Source: Streptomyces sp. NRRL S-37 (lineage in GTDB: Bacteria > Actinomycetota > Actinomycetes > Streptomycetales > Streptomycetaceae). From it: a DNA stretch of 64,000 bases. Numbering within the stretch: position 1 is the stretch's first letter; the number at the start of each line of letters is the position of its first letter. Both the position numbers and the translations under genes were made by a program. Of the stretch, positions 1 to 6,901 are shown piece by piece. The DNA lies in assembly GCF_000721605.1 (NCBI RefSeq), contig NZ_JOIZ01000012.1, forward strand, positions 1 through 64,000, in the 5' to 3' direction. A model generated the notes under the pieces. It did not search any database. It saw only the letters and a list, made by a program, of their open reading frames with translations, and had not been told where the DNA came from.

Positions 1-139
1 CGCGATCACCCGCCCCTCCCAGGCCCGAAGACACCCGCCGTCACACCCAACGACCACCACCGGGAAAGGACACCCATACGAGACAAGAATTCCCGTTCCC
101 CGACGCCAGGCCCCTCCGCCAGCAGCCGGACCCTCACTC

Positions 140-475
140 ATGCGCACCAGAACTCACCCATGTGCTGTCACCCGGCACCAACTCACAACCCTCGAGATGC
201 CCGTCATGCTCGCGCCCGTGCCCAACGCCATCGACTTCACCGACAAGAAGGTGCTGATCGCGGACGACGTCGCCGACACCGGCAAGACGCTCAAGCTCGT
301 GCGCGACTTCTGCCTCGACGCCGTCGCCGAGGTGCGCAGCGCCGTGATCTACGAGAAGACGCAGTCGCTGGTGAAGTGCGAATACGTCTGGAAGCGCACC
401 GACGAGTGGATCAACTTTCCGTGGTCCGTCCAGGAACCCGTGGTCAAGCGGGACGGCCAGGTGCTCGACGCCTGA
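140..475 (+). pseudogene. 3' fragment of a phosphoribosyltransferase gene (N-terminal third missing)
   Basis: From about base 196 the frame encodes the C-terminal half of a small purine-type phosphoribosyltransferase. It contains the PRPP-binding loop (KKVLIADDVADTGKT, about residues 35-49) and a characteristic end with WINFPWSVQEPVVKR. Full-length actinobacterial relatives have roughly 70-80 more residues upstream, with the first beta-strands and the SIARGG-type segment. Here bases 1-195 encode nothing resembling them in any frame, and the ATG at 140 has no ribosome binding site. Similarity begins abruptly around ACCCTCGAGATG. I infer a deletion or rearrangement, or an assembly join, that removed the 5' end, so the protein is unlikely to be active. 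Bases 1-139 hold no recognisable gene. Confidence 0.6.
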
Positions 476-506
476 GAGCGGAGAGACGCCTGAGAGCAGA
501 GAGAGG

Positions 507-536
507 AAGGGGGCTCCCGGTGCCGGGAACCCCCTT
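507..536. terminator. Bidirectional hairpin between convergent genes
   Basis: A 14-bp inverted repeat with one mismatch (AAGGGGG-C-TCCCGG against its complement, 2-base loop) is followed by a pyrimidine-rich run. It lies between the ends of the phosphoribosyltransferase fragment and the Yip1 gene and can serve both strands. Confidence 0.75.
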
Positions 537-561
537 CTTCCTTCTTGCGGTACGGCCGAGG

Positions 562-1491
562 TCAGAACGTGCCCAGCTTCACGATCGACAGCAGGGCGAT
601 CAGCTGGATCGCCGAGGCGCCCAGGGCCTTCGGCCAGGGGAGGTCGTGGGAGCGGGACACCATGATCGTGAGGAGGGCGCCGGCCGCCACCCAGGTCGCC
701 CAGCCGAGGATCTGGACGAAGGAGGCGTCGCCGCCGGCGAACATGGCGAAGACCAGGCGGGGCGCGTCCGTGAGGGACATGATCAGCATGGAGAGGCCGA
801 CGGTGGGCTGCCAGGCGCCGTTGCCGCCGAGCTGGCGGGCCAGGGTGTGGGTGACCACGCCGAGGATGAAGGCGCTGAGCACCATCGCGACGGCCGTCGT
901 CAGGACGATCGGGATCGCGTTCGAGAGGGTCGCGTTGATCGCGTCCTCGCGGGCGGTGTCGAAGCCGAAGACGGCGAGCAGCCCGTAGAGGAAGCCGACG
1001 ATGAGGGCGGGGCCCCACATCGTGTAGTCGCGCATCTGGTGGAAGGTCTGGGCGGGGGACAGGACGATGCCCTTGAGCAGGTCCTTCCAGCCCAGGCGGG
1101 GGCCGGCCGGGCCGGCGGGCGGGGCCGCGCCGGGGTGGTAGGCGTCACCCTGGTGGTAGGGGTCCTCGTTGATCGAGAAGGCCTGGGTGTGCCCCGGGTT
1201 GTTGGCCGCGTACGGGTCGTGCGGGGCGCCCTGGGCGCCGTGCGGGTACGCGCCGTCGCCGAAGTACTCCGGCTCGCCGTGACCGCCGGGTCCGCCCGGG
1301 CCGCCGTTCGCCTGCGGCCAGCCACCGCCGGCGCCACCGCCGTACGACGGCTGCTGCGGGTACGGCTGCGGTGCCTGCGGGTAGCCGTACGACGGCCCCT
1401 GCGGCGTCTGCCGCCCGTGCGGGGGGTGTTGCGGTCGCGCGTGAGGAGCGCCGTTGTTGTTCCGGCCGCGTCCGATCCTGAATCCAGCCAC
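562..1491 (-). CDS. Yip1-family integral membrane protein with Pro/Gly/Tyr/Gln-rich N-terminus
   Basis: The protein is about 309 residues. The first 125 are low-complexity (many P, G, Q, Y, H), probably disordered and cytoplasmic. The last 180 form a Yip1-type membrane domain with about five hydrophobic segments, introduced by a GWKDLLKGIVLSPAQTF stretch typical of the family. GTG at 1491 (VAGFRIGRGR) was chosen because this opening is what I recall for Streptomyces homologues. An in-frame ATG at 1572 would add 27 residues, and neither has a well-spaced Shine-Dalgarno. The function of bacterial Yip1 proteins is unknown, and a membrane-organising role is only a guess. It converges on the phosphoribosyltransferase fragment. 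Confidence 0.8.
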   Translation of the reverse strand: MAGFRIGRGRNNNGAPHARPQHPPHGRQTPQGPSYGYPQAPQPYPQQPSYGGGAGGGWPQANGGPGGPGGHGEPEYFGDGAYPHGAQGAPHDPYAANNPGHTQAFSINEDPYHQGDAYHPGAAPPAGPAGPRLGWKDLLKGIVLSPAQTFHQMRDYTMWGPALIVGFLYGLLAVFGFDTAREDAINATLSNAIPIVLTTAVAMVLSAFILGVVTHTLARQLGGNGAWQPTVGLSMLIMSLTDAPRLVFAMFAGGDASFVQILGWATWVAAGALLTIMVSRSHDLPWPKALGASAIQLIALLSIVKLGTF

Positions 1492-1590
1492 GTCCTCGAA
1501 CGTACCTGGTCCCGGACGGCCGTGTGCCGGGCCCCGGCGTTCGGGCCCGGCTTTGCGGCCGAGCTGTGACATCCCCTAAGGGGACGTCAG

Positions 1591-1653
1591 GCGGGTCGTC
1601 CGTCCTCCGGAGGGTTCCGGGGCGGCCCGGTCCTACGGAGGACGGAGACCCGC
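1591..1653 (-). terminator. Terminator hairpin after the third FG-GAP gene
   Basis: The two arms GCGGGTC-g-TCCGTCCTCCG and CGGAGGACGGA-GACCCGC pair over 18 bp with one bulged base. The loop of about 26 bases is itself GC-rich. It lies 19 bases beyond the stop of the 1672-3090 gene. Confidence 0.65.
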
Positions 1654-1671
1654 GCCGGACCCGGGCGGTGC

Positions 1672-3090
1672 TCAGCCGCCGAGGACCGAGCCGAGGTGGG
1701 GGGTGCCGGTGGCGGACACGCCCGTCGTGCCCGTGCCGAAGCTGAGGGAGCCCGTGGTGGTCGGGCCGGCCGCCGAGCCGCGCAGGGACCAGACCGAGCC
1801 GTCGCCGGAGTTCTCGCCCGGCGCGGACACGGACAGGTCGGCGCGGCCGTCACCGGTGTGGTCGGTGAGGACGACGCGGGTGCCGAAGAGGTCGCCGTCC
1901 TCGGAGGCGCCGGGGACGCCCGCGGTGTTCTGGGTGTAGTACTGGGCGCCCCCGGTGGTGAGGCCCGAGGCGGAGCCGTACAGGACGGTGACGGCGCCGG
2001 CCCCGTTGTTCTCGCCCGCGGCGCCGACGGCGAGGTCGGCGTAGCCGTCGCCGTCGACGTCACCGAGGGCGACGCCGCTGCCGAAGCGGTCGCCGGTCTC
2101 GGAGGCGCCGGGGACGCCGGCGGTGTCCTGGGTGAGGACGAGCGGGGCGCGGCCGGTGTCCAGGCCCTCCGGGCCGCCGTAGACCACCGTGACCCTGCCG
2201 CCCTTCGCGCCCCCGGCGTCGGCGGAGGTCTCCCGGTCGTTGCCGACGGCGAAGTCCGGGTGGCCGTCGCCGTCGATGTCGCCGGCCGCGGAGACGTACC
2301 CGGCCGGCATCCGCTGCAGCCAGTCCGTGTAGTTGCCGATCCGCAGATCGGCCAGGGAGGTGGCCGCGTCGCCGGTGTACTCGTCGCGGCTGTGCAGGGC
2401 CACCGGGCCGCGGCCGTCGCCGGGGACGTCCGCGGAGGTGAGGTGGGTGACGCCGGGCGAGGAGGGCCCGTACTGCGAGCCGGAACCGCCGTTGTGCGCG
2501 CCGGTCCTGGTGATCGGCCCGTTCACGACGGACAGGGTGATGGGGCCGGTGGAGCCGACCGTGACGTCCGTGTCGCCGTCGTCGTCGAAGTCGCCCGTGG
2601 CGAAGGCCTGGCCGTAGTGGTCGTAGTCCGTGTCGAAGAAGCTGAAGAGGGAACGGGCGCCGGACAGGCCGGACTTCGAGCCCCAGACGACGACGGCCGT
2701 GCCGCTGCTCGTGTCGCCGGTGACGTCCTCGCCGGGGACGCCGGCCAGGAGGTCGGCGTAACCGTCGGCGTTCAGGTCGGCGGAGGCCACGGCGGCACCG
2801 AAGGCGTCACCGGCCTCGGCGGCGCCGGGGACCCCGGCGGTGTTCTGGGTGATCAGGGTGCGGGCCGAGGTGTCCGGGCCGCCGGCGCCGCCGTACACGA
2901 CGGCGACGGCGCCCGCCTTCGCGTGGCCGTCGACGGTGGCGTCCGGGGCGCCGATCACGAGGTCGGTGCGGCCGTCGCCGTTGAAGTCGTACGGGACGGC
3001 GGCCGTGGCGGCGTGCGCGGCGGGGGCCGTGAGGGCGAGCGGGGCCAGGGTGGCCGCGGCGAGGGTGATCGCGGCGGTGCGCAGGCGCAT
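1672..3090 (-). CDS. Secreted FG-GAP/VCBS repeat protein (third of three paralogues)
   Basis: The product is about 472 residues, with a clear Sec signal peptide (MRLRTAAITLAAATLAPLAL..., cleavage after AHA). Seven FG-GAP repeats follow, each with a calcium-loop motif of the DxNxDGxxDL type (DFNGDGRTDLVIG, DLNADGYADLLAG, DFDDDGDTDVTVG and so on). Seven repeats match one complete integrin-alpha-like beta-propeller. ATG at 3090 was chosen because GAGG lies 6 bases upstream and it leads straight into the signal peptide. The stop of the preceding paralogue lies 38 bases upstream, so the two are probably co-transcribed. Known family members are extracellular calcium-binding scaffolds. No catalytic domain is visible and the ligand is unknown. 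Confidence 0.85.
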   Translation of the reverse strand: MRLRTAAITLAAATLAPLALTAPAAHAATAAVPYDFNGDGRTDLVIGAPDATVDGHAKAGAVAVVYGGAGGPDTSARTLITQNTAGVPGAAEAGDAFGAAVASADLNADGYADLLAGVPGEDVTGDTSSGTAVVVWGSKSGLSGARSLFSFFDTDYDHYGQAFATGDFDDDGDTDVTVGSTGPITLSVVNGPITRTGAHNGGSGSQYGPSSPGVTHLTSADVPGDGRGPVALHSRDEYTGDAATSLADLRIGNYTDWLQRMPAGYVSAAGDIDGDGHPDFAVGNDRETSADAGGAKGGRVTVVYGGPEGLDTGRAPLVLTQDTAGVPGASETGDRFGSGVALGDVDGDGYADLAVGAAGENNGAGAVTVLYGSASGLTTGGAQYYTQNTAGVPGASEDGDLFGTRVVLTDHTGDGRADLSVSAPGENSGDGSVWSLRGSAAGPTTTGSLSFGTGTTGVSATGTPHLGSVLGG

Positions 3091-3128
3091 GGGGGACCTC
3101 GGTGCGGCGGGCGGGAGCGGGCGGGGGG

Positions 3129-4580
3129 TCACTGGGCGATCGTCCAGGCGAAGGCGGCGTCGCCCTGGAGGGAGACACCGCGGGCGGAGAGGAACAGGGC
3201 GCCGGAGGTGGTGAGTCCGGAGGCGGTGCCGCGCATGACGGTGACGGCGCCGTAGCCGTTCTCGTAGCCGGCGCCGGTGACGAGGTCGGCCTTGCCGTTC
3301 TTGTCGAGGTCGACCAGGCGGACGGAGAGGCCGAAGGCGTCGTTGGTCTCGTTCGCGCCGGGGACGCCCGCGGTGTCCTGGGAGTACTGCTTGGCGCCCT
3401 TGCCGGTCAGGCCGGAGGCCGAGCCGTACAGGACGGTCACCGTGCCGGTGTCCGGTGTGCTGCCCAGGTCCTCGCCCTGAGCGCCGACCGCGATGTCGGC
3501 GTAGCCGTCGCCGTTGACGTCGCCCGCGCTCAGCGCGGAGCCGAACAGGTCGCCGTACTCGCCGCCGCCGGGCACGCCCTCCGTGTCCTGGTGGATCACG
3601 GTCGGCTTCTGGTCGGGGTCGGGTCCGTCCGGGCCGCCGTACCAGACGGTGATCTGTCCGCCCTTGTGGCCGTTGACCGAGTTGCCGTCGCTCGGGTCGC
3701 CGTAGTCGCCGAGGACGAGGTCGCCGTAGCCGTCCTTGTCGACGTCGGCGATCACGCCGTTGGAGCCGTCGGCGTGCGGCAGCTCGACGCGGGCGTAGTC
3801 GGATTCGGGGTGGGCGTCCCAGTTGTTCAGGTCGTGGCGGAAGTAGCTGATGTTGCCGGCCGGGTCGCCGTCGACGCCGAACGGGTAGACGCGCTCGGCC
3901 TTCCGGTCGCCGGTCAGGTCGCCCGCGAACACCTCGTAGGTGGAGCCGAGTTCGCCGACTCCCTGGTGGCTCAGGGGGGTGCCGGTGCGGGTGAAGGGGC
4001 CGTTGTGGAGGTGGGTGTGGCTCTGGCCGGTGACGGTCACGTCCGTGTCGCCGTCACCGTCGAAGTCGCCGGTGGCGATGCCGGAGGAGTAGCCGCCCCA
4101 CTCGGCGAGGCCGGACGGCTGGGGCAGTCCCGAGCCGCCGGACAGGCCGGACTTGCCGCCCCAGACGACGGTGACCGAGCCGACGCCGTCGCGGTCGCCG
4201 ATGGCCTCGTACTGGGAGCCGACGACGAGGTCGGAGTAGCCGTCGCGGTCCAGGTCGGCGGCGGCCAGGCTCTGGCCGAAGCGGTCGCCGCTCTCGGCCG
4301 CGCCCGGGATGCCGGCGGAGTTCTGGGTGATCACGGTCTTCTTCGCGGCGGAGACGCCGGAGGACGAGCCGTAGAGCACGACGACGGCACCGGCGCTCTG
4401 CACGGAGCCCACGTCGGCGTTGAACGCGCCGATGGCGACGTCCCGGTATCCGTCGCCGTTGAAGTCGCCGGCCAGGCCGGAGGCGGCGGTGGCCGAGGGG
4501 GCCGACAGGGCGAGCAGGCCGCCGGTCAGGGCGACGGCGGTGGCGGTGGCCAGGGCGAGGCGCGCGGGGCGCTGGTGCAT
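3129..4580 (-). CDS. Secreted FG-GAP repeat protein (second of three paralogues)
   Basis: The product is about 483 residues. It has an N-terminal signal peptide (MHQRPARLALATATAVALTG..., ATA/ASG processing region) and seven propeller repeats with calcium-binding loops (DFNGDGYRDVAIG, DLDRDGYSDLVVG, DFDGDGDTDVTV, then a degenerate DLTGDRKAERVY, and three more). Many repeats contain the phrase TQNSAGIPGAAE/QDTAGVPGANE, shared with both neighbours, so the three genes arose by duplication. GGAG lies 8 bases before the ATG. No hairpin separates it from the following paralogue, which suggests co-transcription. Confidence 0.85.
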   Translation of the reverse strand: MHQRPARLALATATAVALTGGLLALSAPSATAASGLAGDFNGDGYRDVAIGAFNADVGSVQSAGAVVVLYGSSSGVSAAKKTVITQNSAGIPGAAESGDRFGQSLAAADLDRDGYSDLVVGSQYEAIGDRDGVGSVTVVWGGKSGLSGGSGLPQPSGLAEWGGYSSGIATGDFDGDGDTDVTVTGQSHTHLHNGPFTRTGTPLSHQGVGELGSTYEVFAGDLTGDRKAERVYPFGVDGDPAGNISYFRHDLNNWDAHPESDYARVELPHADGSNGVIADVDKDGYGDLVLGDYGDPSDGNSVNGHKGGQITVWYGGPDGPDPDQKPTVIHQDTEGVPGGGEYGDLFGSALSAGDVNGDGYADIAVGAQGEDLGSTPDTGTVTVLYGSASGLTGKGAKQYSQDTAGVPGANETNDAFGLSVRLVDLDKNGKADLVTGAGYENGYGAVTVMRGTASGLTTSGALFLSARGVSLQGDAAFAWTIAQ

Positions 4581-4646
4581 GCGGGGTTCTCCTGCGGGGG
4601 CCGGACGCGGGGGCGTGCCGGAAGGACGAGGGGGAGGTGCCGTGGT

Positions 4647-4740
4647 GGTGCGGGGGTGGCGTGCGCGCGTACACCGCCTGGGTAGTGCGGGAGTGGCGTG
4701 CGCGTACACCGCCTGGGTGGTGCGGAGACGGCGTGCGCGC
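4647..4740. repeat. Three tandem copies of a 35-36 bp GC-rich unit
   Basis: Units begin near 4647, 4683 and 4718. The first two share GTGCGGG-GTGGCGTGCGCG-TACACCGCCTGGG with small changes, and the third is shortened. They occupy the region upstream of the middle FG-GAP gene. I see no coding potential, and a regulatory or recombination-derived origin is equally possible. Confidence 0.7.
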
Positions 4741-4800
4741 CCGGCGCATGATCCAGAACCGTAGAGGTCCGGTGCGCGCGGTGCGCGGGATTTTCGTGTG

Positions 4801-4843
4801 CCGCGGGCCGGGACCGGCGGTGAGCGCCGGTCCCGGCCCGCGG
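4801..4843 (-). terminator. Perfect 19-bp stem terminator of the first FG-GAP gene
   Basis: CCGCGGGCCGGGACCGGCG at 4801-4819 pairs perfectly with 4825-4843 around a 5-base GTGAG loop. It begins 25 bases beyond the stop codon of the 4868-6322 gene and isolates it from the other two paralogues. There is no U-tract, as is usual in Streptomyces. Confidence 0.85.
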
Positions 4844-4867
4844 CGGCGGCCGGAACGGTCAGCCGTG

Positions 4868-6322
4868 TCAGCCGTTGACGTGGAAGCCGAACATCGGGTA
4901 GCCCGCCGACGACAGGCCGGCGGCGCCGAGGCCGATGCCGAGGCCGGTGGCGTTGATCTTCAGGCCGTCGGAGTTGAAGGTGACGGCGTAGCCGTTGGAG
5001 TCGTTCTCCCACGGCAGGCCGACGGTCAGGTCGGCCTTTCCGTCGCCGGTGACGTCGGAGAGGAGGACCTCGCCGCCGAAGCCGTCGCCCGTCTCGTTGC
5101 CGCCGGGGACGCCCGGGGTGTCCTGGTGCAGGGACTGGGAGCCGGTCTCCAGGAGGCCGGCGTCCCCGCCGTAGAGCACGGTGACCATGCCGGCGTCCTC
5201 GAACTCGCCCAGGTCCTCGCCCGGCGCGCCGATGACGAGGTCGTCGTGGCCGTCGCCGTTGATGTCGCCGAGGGAGACCTCGTAGCCGAAGTTGTCGCCG
5301 GTCTCGTTGCTGCCGGGCACGCCGGCGCTGTTCTGGTTGACGCGCTCGATGCCGTCGGGGCCGTACGACGTGCCGTAGACGACGTCCACCGACCCGCCCT
5401 TGGCGGTGCCCGGGGTCTCCGTGCCGGGGTCCCACGAGTTGCCGATGACGATGTCGCCGTAGTTGTCGCCGTTCACGTCGCCGATGTCGGAGATGACGCC
5501 GGCGGGGAGCTTCTGGGCACCCGAGGTGGTGAGTCCGGAGGAGGAGCCGGGCAGCCAGTAGTTGGCGTTGTACGAGTAGTCGCCCCCGCTGTCGCCCTCG
5601 AAGCCGTCGACGACCAGGTCGGTGCGGCCGTCGGCGTCGATGTCGCCGGGGGTGAGGTTGAAGATGTCGGTGCCCGGGACCTTCAGGATGGGCGCGGTGA
5701 TGGTGTAACGGCCGCCGGTGGATCCGGACTTGGTGAATCCGCCGCGGTAGACGTCGATCTTGTTGATGTCCGAGGAGATCGCGAGGTCGGCCTTGCCGTC
5801 GCCGTTGTAGTCGCCGGCGGCGACCACCTGGCCGAACCAGTCGTGGACGGAGCGGGTGGGGTCGGACACGGTGGTGCCGCCGGAGAGGCCGCCGGAACCG
5901 CCCCACAGGATGACGACGGTGCCGCCGTTGGCGTCGGTGCCCGCGTCCTCGCCCGGGGCGCCCACGGCCAGGTCGGCGTAGCCGTCGCCGTTGAAGTCGC
6001 CGGGCGCGGTGTGGGCGCCGAACTGGTCGTCCTTCTCGGCGGCGCCGGGGACGCCCGCGCTGTCCTGGGTAAGGGTCTGGATCTTGCCCGCGCCGGCGCC
6101 CTGGGGGGAACCGTAGAGGACCGTCACCGCACCGGCGCCGCCCTTGCCGCCCACGGAGGCGAAGGGGGCGGTGACGGCGACGTCCCGGTAGCCGTCGCCG
6201 TTGAAGTCGCTGTCGGTGCCCGAGGGGGCGGCGGACGCGGGGCCGGCCAGGGCGACCAGCAGGCCGCCGGTGAGAGCGGCCGCGGTGGCGGTCGCGAGAG
6301 CGGTGCGGAGGTTCTTGTGCAA
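4868..6322 (-). CDS. Secreted FG-GAP repeat protein (first of three paralogues)
   Basis: The product is about 484 residues and starts at TTG 6322, preceded by GGAG with a 6-base spacer (no better ATG is nearby). The signal peptide is MHKNLRTALATATAAALTGG..., with cleavage near ASA. Seven FG-GAP blades carry almost canonical calcium loops (DFNGDGYRDVAV, DFNGDGYADLAVGAPGE, DYNGDGKADLAI, DIDADGRTDLVV, DVNGDNYGDIVIG, DINGDGHDDLVIGAPGE, DVTGDGKADLTVG). The protein consists of a single propeller with no anchor or enzyme domain and is expected to be released outside the cell. Its own strong terminator suggests it can be expressed separately from the two paralogues downstream. Confidence 0.85.
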   Translation of the reverse strand: MHKNLRTALATATAAALTGGLLVALAGPASAAPSGTDSDFNGDGYRDVAVTAPFASVGGKGGAGAVTVLYGSPQGAGAGKIQTLTQDSAGVPGAAEKDDQFGAHTAPGDFNGDGYADLAVGAPGEDAGTDANGGTVVILWGGSGGLSGGTTVSDPTRSVHDWFGQVVAAGDYNGDGKADLAISSDINKIDVYRGGFTKSGSTGGRYTITAPILKVPGTDIFNLTPGDIDADGRTDLVVDGFEGDSGGDYSYNANYWLPGSSSGLTTSGAQKLPAGVISDIGDVNGDNYGDIVIGNSWDPGTETPGTAKGGSVDVVYGTSYGPDGIERVNQNSAGVPGSNETGDNFGYEVSLGDINGDGHDDLVIGAPGEDLGEFEDAGMVTVLYGGDAGLLETGSQSLHQDTPGVPGGNETGDGFGGEVLLSDVTGDGKADLTVGLPWENDSNGYAVTFNSDGLKINATGLGIGLGAAGLSSAGYPMFGFHVNG

Positions 6323-6593
6323 GGAGGTCTCCTGCCGGTGTGCGGGACGGCCGCCGGGAACGGTCGTCCACGGGTCATGGGGCGCCGTGTTGCCCGTGTT
6401 TCGCCCTGAGTTGTCCTGCGGTTCACGGGTGATCGCCGATCAGGAGACCCTCGAGTGGACCCGAGGGTTGTACGTGAACATGACGGAATGGAGAAATGAG
6501 GGAACGGTGAAGCCGGGACGGCCCCGGTGGCCGCCGGGGGTGTTGCCCGAAGGGCCGGAGAACTCGGCTCCGGCGATCGTCACGTGCTTCTTC

Positions 6594-6706
6594 GGGCCGG
6601 CACTGACGCCGACCGGGCCGGCACTGACGCCGACCGGGCCGGCACTGACGCCGACCGGGCCGGCACTGACGCCGACCGGGCCGGCACCGGCGTCGGCCCG
6701 GTCGGC
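6594..6706. repeat. 21-bp minisatellite, four perfect copies plus a diverged fifth
   Basis: Perfect head-to-tail copies of a 21-base unit beginning GGGCCGGCACTGACG and ending CCGACC start at 6594, 6615, 6636 and 6657. A diverged fifth begins at 6678. The end of copy four (6671-6683) is the exact inverted complement of 6694-6706, so the array closes in a 13-bp hairpin. There are no spacers, so it is not a CRISPR array. Confidence 0.9.
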
Positions 6707-6797
6707 CGGCGGGTGAAGCAGGTGAAGCCGCGCGGGGCAGGCGCGGTCCAGGTGGCCGAGGACGGCCGGGAAGGGCGCGAGGCCCGTCCCGTACGAC

Positions 6798-6834
6798 AGC
6801 GCCCCGCCGCCGGCCGGAGCCGGGACGGGGCGCT
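6798..6834 (-). terminator. Hairpin after the Fe-S oxidoreductase gene
   Basis: AGCGCCCCG (6798-6806) pairs with CGGGGCGCT (6826-6834) around a GC-rich loop, 68 bases beyond the stop codon at 6902 on the minus strand. Confidence 0.55.
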
Positions 6835-6901
6835 GAAGGGTGCGGGGCGGGACCGGAGAGAACCGGTCGGGACCGGAGGGAACCGGCCGCCCCGGGACGG
6901 G

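Larger units (their letters stand above)
6323..6901. other. 579-bp non-coding region with minisatellite and hairpins
   Basis: No convincing gene lies here. The half nearest 6323 must hold the promoter of the first FG-GAP gene. The remainder contains a 21-bp tandem repeat (6594-6706) and the terminator of the Fe-S oxidoreductase gene (6798-6834). Open frames through the repeat are artefacts of its 21-bp (multiple of three) period. Confidence 0.6.

Noticed and set aside
3129..6371. A 1080-residue minus-strand frame spanning two FG-GAP genes
   Set aside because: Its first half is Arg/Pro-rich shadow translation of the upstream FG-GAP gene. The real proteins have separate signal peptides and ribosome sites at 4580 and 6322.
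6594..6706. CRISPR array
   Set aside because: Copies are contiguous with no spacers, and no cas genes are present.
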